Below are positions 16,279-23,919 of a stretch of 64,000 nucleotides of DNA, in pieces. The notes below the pieces were generated by a model. The model did not search any database. It saw nothing but the letters and a program-made list of their open reading frames with translations, and had not been told where the DNA came from. The stretch's first letter is position 1. Each line of letters opens with the position of its first letter. Location of the stretch: NCBI GenBank assembly GCA_023416955.1, contig JAEZGM010000007.1:47887-111886 (forward strand), read 5' to 3'. This stretch comes from Bacillota bacterium (GTDB taxonomy: Bacteria; Bacillota; Clostridia; Oscillospirales; Acutalibacteraceae). The position numbers and the translations under genes were made by a program.

Positions 16279-17658
16279 ATGGGAGACGCCGCAAAAACAT
16301 CGATTGTCATTCTGACCTACAATAATCTTGAGTATAACAGGAACTGCCTTGAAAGCATCAGAAAATACACGGAACCGGGTACTTACGAAATTATTGTGGT
16401 CGATAACTGTTCCACGGACGGAACCCGGGAATGGCTGGGTACGCAGGAGAACATCAAGCTTTTGCTGAACGACTTTAATGCCGGTTTCCCCAAAGGGTGC
16501 AACATGGGGATTGCGCTGGCAGAAAAAGAAAACGACATTCTTCTGCTGAACAACGACACCGTAGTAACCGTAAATTGGCTGAAAAACCTTCGGACCTGCC
16601 TTTACAGCAACGAAAAAATCGGCGCAGTAGGCGCGGTGTGCAATCATAACGAAAATTTGCAGTGGGAGAACCTTCCGTACACCACGCTGGAGGAAATGCA
16701 GGAGCAGGCTGAAAAGAACAACATTTCCGATAACGGCAGGTGGGAGGAAAAGCTGTTCCTCATCGGCTTCTGCATTCTGATCAAAAGGCCTGTTTTGAAT
16801 GGAATCGGAACGCTGGACGAGGAATATACACCCGGGTATGTGGAAGACAACGACTTTTCCCTGCGGATTGTCACAGCGGGGTACAAATTGATGCTGTGCC
16901 ATGACTGCTTTATCCATCACTATCTTGGCACGGAATTTCGAAAAGATTTAAGCCGCTTTTATCCCGTCCTGAATAAAAACCGCGCGCTCTTTACCAGTAA
17001 ATGGGGGTTTTCCGCTTTTGCGTTTGACGAGATCAAATTTGCCTCTTTGCGCGTGTATGACGCACCGAGTAAAACGGAGCCGGTGAGAATTTTGGAACTT
17101 GGCTGCGGAATCGGCACAACACTCCTGAAAATCAAGGAAAAAGCCCCCCACGCGGAGCTGTACGGCATAGAACCGGATGAGCACATGGCTGCGATTGCAA
17201 AGCGGGTCGCGACGGTCAGCACAAAGGCGATCGGCAGCTTCCCGCTGGAATTCCCCGAGGAGTATTTTGATACGATTTTCGTCGGGAATTATTTGGAGCA
17301 GGTTGAGAATCCGACGGAGTTTCTCTGCAAACTGAGAAAACACTTGAAAAAAGACGGAACCGTGATCGCCGAAATACAGAATTTGATGCATTACAGTGTC
17401 ATCAGGGAACTGCTGAAAGGTGTTTGGCAAAACGCTTCCGCTTCCACGCTGAATAGAACTAACCGCACCTTCTTTACGCTGGACGACATTCACAGGCTTT
17501 TTTCCGGCAGCGGCTACCAAAATCCGTATGTCCTTCACTGGTATTCCGTACCCACACAGGAGGAAGAAGCGTGGATTCAGGAACTCGGGAAAGTGGGCGG
17601 CGAACAAAGACTGTATTTATATAAAACATATCTATTCTCGGTAAAATTCCAAAAATAG
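16279..17658 (+). CDS. Glycosyltransferase family 2 fused to a SAM-dependent methyltransferase
   Basis: A 459-residue two-domain protein. The N-terminal GT-A domain (about residues 8-250) starts TSIVILTYNNLEYNRNCLES and includes VVDNCSTDGT and LLNNDTVV. It ends with YVEDNDFSLRI, the usual rhamnosyltransferase-type ED(x)D motif. The C-terminal Rossmann methyltransferase (about 270-440) starts ILELGCGIGTTLLKI and has a LEQVENP motif IV. The ATG at 16279 follows AAGGGGGGG, 11 nt after rfbD. It probably transfers a sugar, maybe rhamnose, and methylates the glycan; acceptor and specificity are unknown. A terminator follows. Confidence 0.85.
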   Translation: MGDAAKTSIVILTYNNLEYNRNCLESIRKYTEPGTYEIIVVDNCSTDGTREWLGTQENIKLLLNDFNAGFPKGCNMGIALAEKENDILLLNNDTVVTVNWLKNLRTCLYSNEKIGAVGAVCNHNENLQWENLPYTTLEEMQEQAEKNNISDNGRWEEKLFLIGFCILIKRPVLNGIGTLDEEYTPGYVEDNDFSLRIVTAGYKLMLCHDCFIHHYLGTEFRKDLSRFYPVLNKNRALFTSKWGFSAFAFDEIKFASLRVYDAPSKTEPVRILELGCGIGTTLLKIKEKAPHAELYGIEPDEHMAAIAKRVATVSTKAIGSFPLEFPEEYFDTIFVGNYLEQVENPTEFLCKLRKHLKKDGTVIAEIQNLMHYSVIRELLKGVWQNASASTLNRTNRTFFTLDDIHRLFSGSGYQNPYVLHWYSVPTQEEEAWIQELGKVGGEQRLYLYKTYLFSVKFQK

Positions 17659-17663
17659 CAATC

Positions 17664-17706
17664 AAAGCGCCGTACCCCGGACTTTTCCGAGGGCGGCGCT
17701 TGCTTT
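17664..17706 (+). terminator. Terminator of the rfb cluster
   Basis: AAGCGCCG pairs with CGGCGCTT, with an inner CCCGG/CCGAGGG segment, followed by GCTTTT. The T-run is short. Confidence 0.7.
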
Positions 17707-17784
17707 TGAAGTTCATCTATTATTCCGTTTTGTATATCTGAAATCAATGCGGAAATTAATCGGGCGGCGGAACACAGCAGGCAG

Positions 17785-19635
17785 CTATACCCGTCCTTCG
17801 TAAATTTTAATACTTGATAAATTAACTTCATAGGTACCGGTATCAACATATTTCTGGACAGGCTTTCCCTGAAAAATTTTATCTAAGAAGTCTAGCGAGG
17901 TAGTGCCCCACGAGAAGGCTCTTTGGGCGATTGCGCTGCTGACGCTTCCTTCCTTGATTGCCCGCTCAATGTCCTTTGTAAAGTCCATGGTAACCACTTT
18001 AATGCCCGGATGATACTTTTTTACGTATTTTGCATACAGCAAACCCCAGCCGACATTTGTCGCAAAGACAAGCTTCGTGTTGGGGTGCTGCCGCAGCATT
18101 TCGGAAATGATTTTTTCCGCTTCTTCAAAGGAAGGGTCACTTTTCACGCCGACTTCGTGAACAATAATGTCGGAGTTTGCCCGCATTTCTTCAATAAATC
18201 CCTTTGCCCTGTTGTCAATGGAACTGATATGCGCGTCCGACCATAAGCCGACGATGACCTCACCTTGGTTATTCAGATACTTTTTTGCGACCTTGCCGGC
18301 GGAATTTCCCGCTATGATTCCGTTTGTTTCAATGAGGGACTCGTATTTTATCCCGTCAAGCTTCGAATTGATAAAAATTATTTTTGTTTTTGCCGCGTTG
18401 AGCTTTCTAAGCCTTTCTGCAATTGCCGGGTCGTCAATCGGGCTGATGATCAAAGCGTCTCTTTTTTCGCTGATGATCTGGTCGAGCCTGTTTCCCATTT
18501 CGGCAATCCCGGCGGCTCTCGACTTCGGCGCGAAAAAGTCCACGTCCACATTAAAGGCCTTTGCCGCGTGGAGTGTTTCCTGACGTGTCGGTTCCCAGAA
18601 GGGGTCGTCAAGGTCGAAGATTACAGAGACTTTCTTCTTGTCTGACGAAAGGTTTTGAATCTTGTCCTGATCAAGGCGCTCGCCGATCGCGCCGACCTGA
18701 TCGGCCAAATCCACGGATAATTTACTGAGAATAGCTGTGGTGGAGCTCTGGCTCATCGCCAGGGAGGCCACCTCTTCCGTTGTGGCCGCAGATTTTTGAA
18801 TTCCGGTGAAGATATATGACATGGAATCCACCAGACCGTCTTTCTGTGTTTTTATTGTGCTGACCTGCCCGCGGAAGTCTTTCTGCTCTTCAATAAAGGT
18901 TTCCGTGTAATGGTTGATTTTATTAAAAGAATCAATGACGGAGTTCACGGATTCGCCTTGATTTTTAAATACGTCGATAGAAGTGTCAACGGTACTTTTC
19001 AGACTGTTCAGCTCATTCGTAATGCTTTCGATTGTTCCGTTAATGCTTTCGCTTGCCGATTTGCTTTCCTCCGACAGCTTTCTGATTTCATTTGCGACCG
19101 CCGTAAAGCTTTTCCCGTACTGACCCGCGTTCGCCGCTTCGATTTTTGCGTTGAAAGACAGCATATAGGTTTGATTGGAAATATTGTGAAGGATGTCCAT
19201 AATTTTTCCGATCGTCTGTGTTTGTTCTATCAGACTGTAGATTTGGCTGGTCAGATCTTCGATCACCTTCTGATTTTCCGCCTGACTTAAAGACAGATTT
19301 TCAATGGAATCCTTGCCTTTTCCGTTTACATCGGCCATATCATTTGCCAGCGTAATCAACTCGGTTGACTTCTGATCCATGACGTCAATGCTTTGCGTGA
19401 AGCTGTCGGTGAGTTTCAGACATTTTTCTGTGTCCACCGTCTGCTGTGCGGTCCCGGACGCAATAAACTCCGCCGCCCGCTTCACACTGGTTGAAGTGTC
19501 AACCAGGTCTTCAACGATGCCTTCCATCTGGTCAGATACCCGTCTCATGACGACATACTGTTTGCAGAAATCAAGGTCACTATCTTCGATTACCGACGTT
19601 GGCTTTTTTGTCTGAAAAAATTCCATTTTAATCAT
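17785..19635 (-). CDS. Soluble MCP-like signalling domain fused to a periplasmic-binding-protein domain
   Basis: A 616-residue protein with no signal peptide or transmembrane segment, so probably cytoplasmic. Residues 30-320 form a long coiled coil with the chemoreceptor hairpin tip: NISNQTYMLSFNAKIEAANA, then VANEIRKLSEES at about 181-191. Residues from about 335 to 616 form a type 1 sugar-binding (Peripla_BP_4) domain starting KKVSVIFDLDDPFWEPT, with RDALIISPIDDPA and VVTMDFTKDIERAI. Chemoreceptor output would need CheA/CheW, and none are encoded here. It may sense an intracellular metabolite. A perfect hairpin lies directly before its ribosome binding site (GGAAAG). Confidence 0.85.
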   Translation of the reverse strand: MIKMEFFQTKKPTSVIEDSDLDFCKQYVVMRRVSDQMEGIVEDLVDTSTSVKRAAEFIASGTAQQTVDTEKCLKLTDSFTQSIDVMDQKSTELITLANDMADVNGKGKDSIENLSLSQAENQKVIEDLTSQIYSLIEQTQTIGKIMDILHNISNQTYMLSFNAKIEAANAGQYGKSFTAVANEIRKLSEESKSASESINGTIESITNELNSLKSTVDTSIDVFKNQGESVNSVIDSFNKINHYTETFIEEQKDFRGQVSTIKTQKDGLVDSMSYIFTGIQKSAATTEEVASLAMSQSSTTAILSKLSVDLADQVGAIGERLDQDKIQNLSSDKKKVSVIFDLDDPFWEPTRQETLHAAKAFNVDVDFFAPKSRAAGIAEMGNRLDQIISEKRDALIISPIDDPAIAERLRKLNAAKTKIIFINSKLDGIKYESLIETNGIIAGNSAGKVAKKYLNNQGEVIVGLWSDAHISSIDNRAKGFIEEMRANSDIIVHEVGVKSDPSFEEAEKIISEMLRQHPNTKLVFATNVGWGLLYAKYVKKYHPGIKVVTMDFTKDIERAIKEGSVSSAIAQRAFSWGTTSLDFLDKIFQGKPVQKYVDTGTYEVNLSSIKIYEGRV

Positions 19636-19642
19636 TCTTTCC

Positions 19643-19696
19643 AGGCCTTTCTTATAAACTGAAAATTAATAGATTTTTAGTTTATAAGAAAGGCCT
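19643..19696 (-). promoter_or_regulatory. Perfect 18-bp inverted repeat abutting the MCP-PBP start
   Basis: AGGCCTTTCTTATAAACT (19643-19660) is the exact reverse complement of 19679-19696, with an 18-nt loop. The right side of this dyad in the transcript ends one base before the GGAAAG site and ATG of the fusion gene. It could be a leader RNA hairpin affecting translation or a DNA operator. The next 290 bases up to 19928 are A/T rich and show no gene. Confidence 0.6.
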
Positions 19697-19927
19697 TAGT
19701 ATAATAGTGAAAACAATTACAATGGGGAAAAGACCATATGATTTAAGAAGCGGAAGATCATTCTATCATGTCATTATAACTAATTATATTACCAAAAAAT
19801 AGAAATAACAATATATATTTACAAATTGCATGCTTTGATTCGTGATAAAATTCACTGAATTTTTTGCCGGATATTTTCACTTTAAATCGAAAGTTTCGGA
19901 ATTAAGATATGCTTCGCGGATTTGCTA

Positions 19928-19989
19928 TTGACAAAATCCAATGGCTGAATTATAATGACTATATAGTCAGTGATTAAGAGGTCATTATA
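19928..19989 (+). promoter_or_regulatory. tetR promoter with overlapping TetR operator
   Basis: TTGACA (19928-19933), a 17-nt spacer and TATAAT (19951-19956) form a consensus promoter. The perfect palindrome TGACTATATAGTCA (19956-19969) starts at the -10 box. An outer pair TATAATGAC / GTCATTATA (19951-19959 and 19981-19989) encloses it and reaches the start codon. This is a likely autoregulatory operator. Confidence 0.85.
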
Positions 19990-20576
19990 TGAAAAAGACA
20001 ACCCGTCAGCAGCAAAAGGAAGAAACAAGGAAAGAACTGATTCGAACGGCATATCGGTTGTTTTCCGATCAGGGGATTCTGTGCACGCGTATGTCCGACA
20101 TCGCCCTCGCGGCGGGAGTATCCCACGGAACAGTATTCCTGCATTTCAGCACGCAGGAGGCGCTGATTACACAGGTGGTGGAATTGTATTGCGGAGAGAT
20201 CGCGGAGCATACGCATGAACCTGCGGACAGCGGCGGCTCCCTGCGTGACGTCCTGACCGCCCACCTGAAAGGGATCGGGGAGTTTGAACCGTTTTACACG
20301 CGGCTGGTGATTGAAAATCGCCTGCTGCCGACTGGTGCACGGGATGCGTGGATCAATTTACAGTCCGTAATTTCTTTTCACATCAGTCAGGCGCTGAGCC
20401 GTGAAATAGAATCCGGTGCCGTGCCTGTTCCGCACGATATGCTTTTTAATCTGTGGATCGGTCTGGTGCACCATTACCTGGCGAATGGAGATCTGTTCGT
20501 TCCCGGGGAGCATGTTATTGAGCACTGCGGGCAGGCATTGATTGACAATTACCTGAAGTTAGTGAAAGGTCATTAA
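19989..20576 (+). CDS. TetR/AcrR family transcriptional regulator
   Basis: A 195-residue regulator. The N-terminal HTH is typical (RKELIRTAYRLFSDQGILCTRMSDIALAAGVSHGTVFLHFSTQEAL, residues about 14-58). The C-terminal ligand domain is all-helical and unassigned. The start ATG sits at the edge of the operator region, so a short leader is predicted. Downstream, after a tandem MITE, lies a zinc-ribbon gene that may belong to the same unit. The ligand is unknown. Confidence 0.93.
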   Translation: MKKTTRQQQKEETRKELIRTAYRLFSDQGILCTRMSDIALAAGVSHGTVFLHFSTQEALITQVVELYCGEIAEHTHEPADSGGSLRDVLTAHLKGIGEFEPFYTRLVIENRLLPTGARDAWINLQSVISFHISQALSREIESGAVPVPHDMLFNLWIGLVHHYLANGDLFVPGEHVIEHCGQALIDNYLKLVKGH

Positions 20577-20632
20577 GCACGGGAGTAATCGCCGGCGCTC
20601 CAAATCACTCCGGCGTGGGTGTTTATAGTCAA

Positions 20633-20803
20633 TATAGTCAGTTAATTTGAAAACAAAGCCAATCTCCAAGCGTAAAATCCATAGTTCAAAGATTTTACGC
20701 TTGTTTCTTGGATGTTTTCTAAAGGTAACTGACTATGTCAGTTCATTAGAAAACAAAGCCAATCTACATTTTCTTGGATATTTTCAAAAGTGAACTGACT
20801 ATA
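20633..20803. mobile_element. Tandem pair of MITE-like elements, TATAGTCAGTT family (copies 2 and 3)
   Basis: Copy 2 runs from TATAGTCAGTT (20633) to AACTGACTAT (20736), with an internal hairpin of TAAAATC and GATTTTA. Copy 3 follows directly at about 20737 and ends GAACTGACTATA (20803). Both carry GAAAACAAAGCCAATCT on the left and TCTTGGAT-TTTTC on the right. The junction ACTGACTATGTCAGT is itself palindromic. Confidence 0.75.
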
Positions 20804-20824
20804 CAAAGAAAGAAGGAATTATTC

Positions 20825-21079
20825 ATGAAAACCTGTATTTCATGCGGAATGCCCATGACAAAACCGTCTGATTTTCCGCTTGAAGACGAAAGCAAAGAGT
20901 ATTGTGTTTTTTGTGCAAGGCAGGACGGCTCCATGCAGTCTTACCCGGAAAAGCTGGACGGAACAACCGATTTTCTGATGCGGACGCAGGGACTTGACGA
21001 AAAGGCCGCAAGGGAACTCGCGGTTCGGACTCTCGCAAAGCTGCCGGCATGGAAAGAAGTTCGCTCCGCGTCGGTTTAG
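20825..21079 (+). CDS. Zinc-ribbon domain protein
   Basis: An 84-residue protein with two knuckles, CISCGMPM near the N-terminus and YCVFCARQDG about 25 residues later, matching the putative zinc ribbon domain family (PF12674). The phrases MQSYPEKLDG and TQGLDEKAARELA are family-typical. The ATG at 20825 follows AGAAGGAA. Its function is unknown; relatives are often found next to TetR or HTH regulators, as here. Confidence 0.8.
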   Translation: MKTCISCGMPMTKPSDFPLEDESKEYCVFCARQDGSMQSYPEKLDGTTDFLMRTQGLDEKAARELAVRTLAKLPAWKEVRSASV

Positions 21080-21107
21080 CAATCAGCATCGTCAGTTTAT
21101 AGCAAAA

Positions 21108-21152
21108 ACAAAAAGGGGAACCGCACAAATTTGTGTGGTTCCCCTTTTTGCC
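21108..21152. terminator. Bidirectional terminator between zinc-ribbon gene and sufU
   Basis: AAAAAGGGGAACCGCACAAA is followed directly by its reverse complement and ends in T5. It can stop both the plus-strand zinc-ribbon gene and the minus-strand suf operon. Confidence 0.92.
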
Positions 21153-21162
21153 TATGCGTATA

Positions 21163-21606
21163 TTATTGCTGACCGGCAGCCTCGTCCTTCACTGCGCTTT
21201 CCAACGTGTGCCAGCCGAGCACCGCGCACTTTACGCGCGCCGGCATGTGAGAAATATCTTTCAAAGCGATTGCTTCGTCCAGCGGCTCCAGTTCGTCTTC
21301 ATTTGGAACCTCATTTTTAATCATTCGGAAAAACAGATCGGCGAGCTGCAGCGCTTCTTCCGTCGTTTTTCCTTTGATTAAATCAATCATAATAGAGGCG
21401 GAAGCCTGCGAAATGGCACAGCCGATGCCGGTAAACGCCGCGTCCTCAATGACGCCGTCCTTCTCCCGGAACTCCAGCTCAATTTCGTCGCCGCAGCTGG
21501 GGTTGACCCCTTTCAGTACCGTGGTTGGGTTCTTAATGTGGTGCTTATTCCGCTTCGAATTGTTGTGCTCCGACAGAATTTCGGAGTAAATGGATTCAAG
21601 ACCCAT
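21163..21606 (-). CDS. sufU: SUF system scaffold/sulfur-transfer protein SufU
   Basis: A 147-residue Zn-binding protein that takes sulfur from SufS for Fe-S cluster assembly. The three conserved cysteines lie in NPSCGDEIEL, GIGCAISQASASIM and ARVKCAVLGWHTLE. The last gene of the leftward sufCBDSU operon. It overlaps the end of sufS by 11 nt. Length is standard. Confidence 0.95.
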   Translation of the reverse strand: MGLESIYSEILSEHNNSKRNKHHIKNPTTVLKGVNPSCGDEIELEFREKDGVIEDAAFTGIGCAISQASASIMIDLIKGKTTEEALQLADLFFRMIKNEVPNEDELEPLDEAIALKDISHMPARVKCAVLGWHTLESAVKDEAAGQQ

Positions 21607-22822
21607 AACCGAGCATCCCCCTGACTTTTTTCAGACTGGCAAGAAAGATATCGATGTCTTCTTTGGTGTTGTAAAAATAGAGGCTCGCCCGGCAGGTCGC
21701 GTTTACGTTGAGAAAATGCATCAGCGGGTTTGCGCAGTGATGCCCCGCGCGGATCGCCACGCCGTCCGCATCCAGAATTGATGCCACGTCGTGCGGGTGG
21801 ACTTCATCCACGTTAAATGAGATTACGCCGCAGCGCTCCGCGCCGCAGGTGGTGTCGCCGTAAACAGTCACGTGCGGGATTTTCGCCATGCCGCCCAGCG
21901 TGTACTTCAGCAGTTCGGATTCGGTTTTCTGAATCGTGTCGTAGCCGACCTGTTTCAAATATTCAATCGCGGCGGCAAGGCCGATGGCCCCGCCTACGTT
22001 CTGTGTACCTGCTTCAAATTTCTGCGGCAGGGGAGCAAAGGTGGATTCCTGCTCCTGCACATACTCAATCATTTCACCGCCGAAAAGGAACGGCGGCATC
22101 TGATTCAGCAGCTCTTCCTTGCCGTAAAGCACGCCGATACCCATCGGCGCCAGCATTTTATGGCCGGAGAACGCGACAAAATCCGCGTCCAGTTCCTGCA
22201 CGTCGACGGGGTAGTGCGGAATGCTCTGCGCGCAGTCCACAACCACCACAGCGCCGACGCTGTGCGCCTTTTCCGCGATTTTACGAACCGGGTATACGGT
22301 GCCCAGCACATTGGAAACGTGCGCAACGGCGACCAGCTTTGTGCGCGAAGAAATTTTGGCTTCAATTTCCTCATCGGTCAAATGCCCGGAAGCGTCGGGA
22401 TACAGGTAAACCAACTTGACCCCTTTGGCTTTGGCGACCATCTGCCACGGTACCAGATTGCTGTGATGTTCGGATACCGGCAGAACGATTTCGTCGCCCT
22501 CTTTCAGAAAGTTCAGGCCGTAGCTGTAGGCGACCAGATTCAGTGCCTCCGAAGCGTTGCGGGTAAAGATGATTTCCTCGTCCTTTTCCGCGTGGATAAA
22601 TTCCTTTACAACATGACGCGCGTTTTCGTAAGCATCTGTCGCGCGGATACTCAGGTCGTACAGTCCACGGTGCGGGTTTGCGTTAAAGGTGCGGTAATAT
22701 TCATCCACAGCCTCTATTACGGACAGTGGTTTCTGTGTGGTAGCGGCATTGTCAAGGTAAACAAGGCGCTTGCCGTTGTTCTTTTCACCCAATATCGGAA
22801 AATCTTTAAGATAAGGATTCAA
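21596..22822 (-). CDS. sufS: Cysteine desulfurase SufS
   Basis: A 408-residue PLP enzyme that releases sulfur from cysteine. YLDNAATTQKP opens the fold, AFSGHKMLAPMGIG holds the PLP lysine, and RAGHHCANPLM holds the active-site Cys of the SufS class. The start is TTG with GGGAGG 9-10 nt upstream. It overlaps the sufD end by 17 nt and the sufU start by 11 nt, implying translational coupling. Confidence 0.96.
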   Translation of the reverse strand: MNPYLKDFPILGEKNNGKRLVYLDNAATTQKPLSVIEAVDEYYRTFNANPHRGLYDLSIRATDAYENARHVVKEFIHAEKDEEIIFTRNASEALNLVAYSYGLNFLKEGDEIVLPVSEHHSNLVPWQMVAKAKGVKLVYLYPDASGHLTDEEIEAKISSRTKLVAVAHVSNVLGTVYPVRKIAEKAHSVGAVVVVDCAQSIPHYPVDVQELDADFVAFSGHKMLAPMGIGVLYGKEELLNQMPPFLFGGEMIEYVQEQESTFAPLPQKFEAGTQNVGGAIGLAAAIEYLKQVGYDTIQKTESELLKYTLGGMAKIPHVTVYGDTTCGAERCGVISFNVDEVHPHDVASILDADGVAIRAGHHCANPLMHFLNVNATCRASLYFYNTKEDIDIFLASLKKVRGMLGYGS

Positions 22823-23903
22823 TGGAATTCAGCCTCCCTACAACATAATCGGAAATTGCGCTTCTCAGGCTTTCATCCGGAATTTGATCGGTGGCCGGCT
22901 GAAACTGCGCTTCAATAATCAACTTTTTAGCAGCGAGTTCGTCTAGCCCGCGCGACATCAGGTAAAACAGCTTGCTTTCATCAATCTTGCCGGAGGAGGC
23001 GGCATGCTGGCCTTCCACATCCTCTTCCGCGCACAAAATCAAAGGAATGGTTTTATTGCGCACTTTGGGGCTGAACATGAGGTTATATTCGCTTTCGTGG
23101 CCGACCGCGCGTTTTGCGCCCTTTACAAAGTCAATTGTGCCGCGGAAGGTTTTTTTGCTTTCGTCCAGCAGCGCGCCGTTTACGTGAATTTCACTTGTGG
23201 TTTTTGCGCCGATATGCTCCGCGACATAGTTTATATCAAGGGAGCGCTTGCGGTCGCCGAAATAAATGGTTTCCAGATTCAGCGAACTGGCTTTGCCCTC
23301 GAGCTTTGCACGGCAGCCGCAAAGGGCATTTTCAGCGCCGAGCTCTGCCTGCACAAGATCGACGGTCGCGTTTTCCATGGTGAGCGCACCGATATCGTCG
23401 AAATGCACGCAGTTACCGTTGAGCAGCTGCACCTGAATCAGGTGAATAACCGCGTTCTTCTGCGCGTACAGCTTTGTGCAGCCGCCGTGAAAGCCCGCCG
23501 TACTTTCATCGGAAGCGTAGCTCATCACGACCGTAACCTCGCTGTTTTCCTCCGCAATGATGGAATTGTAATCCACAACGGACGGATTCTCGGAATCCAG
23601 ACGGTAGTTGAGGAAGATCGGCTGTTCTGCTTTCACCCCGGCAGGAACATGCACAGTGATGCCGCTGCTACGGTTTTCAAGCACGAACTTTGCAACGTCC
23701 GCACCCATTCCGGTCTCTATTTGGGGAAGTACCGGGATTTCATCGGTAATCTGCACGTTTTCGGGCAGTTGATCGGAAAGTGTTTTGCCTGTGTAAGGCT
23801 TTACTTCCGCGATTTCAGCCGCCAGATTTGTATCGTTTACACCAAGCCGGTTCCAGGTCGTCATGGGCAGGGTGTTGATATGGTTTAAAGATAGTTTCAT
23901 CAT
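22806..23903 (-). CDS. sufD: Fe-S cluster assembly protein SufD
   Basis: A 365-residue component of the SufBCD scaffold. It has the family's beta-helix domain and a C-terminal helical part with the motif GKIDESKLFYLMSRGLDELAAKKLIIEAQF. The first of two tandem ATGs is used, with GGAAAAGGG upstream. It follows sufB by 16 nt and overlaps sufS. Confidence 0.94.
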   Translation of the reverse strand: MMKLSLNHINTLPMTTWNRLGVNDTNLAAEIAEVKPYTGKTLSDQLPENVQITDEIPVLPQIETGMGADVAKFVLENRSSGITVHVPAGVKAEQPIFLNYRLDSENPSVVDYNSIIAEENSEVTVVMSYASDESTAGFHGGCTKLYAQKNAVIHLIQVQLLNGNCVHFDDIGALTMENATVDLVQAELGAENALCGCRAKLEGKASSLNLETIYFGDRKRSLDINYVAEHIGAKTTSEIHVNGALLDESKKTFRGTIDFVKGAKRAVGHESEYNLMFSPKVRNKTIPLILCAEEDVEGQHAASSGKIDESKLFYLMSRGLDELAAKKLIIEAQFQPATDQIPDESLRSAISDYVVGRLNSIESLS

Positions 23904-23919
23904 GTCCCTTTTCCGTCGG

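Noticed and set aside
21872..22918. A 348-codon open frame on the plus strand
   Set aside because: It is antisense to sufS and sufD, whose sequences are highly conserved. It has no ribosome binding site and an atypical composition.
23004..23888. A 294-codon open frame antisense to sufD
   Set aside because: It shows composition typical of a shadow frame; sufD fits the operon with correct spacing.
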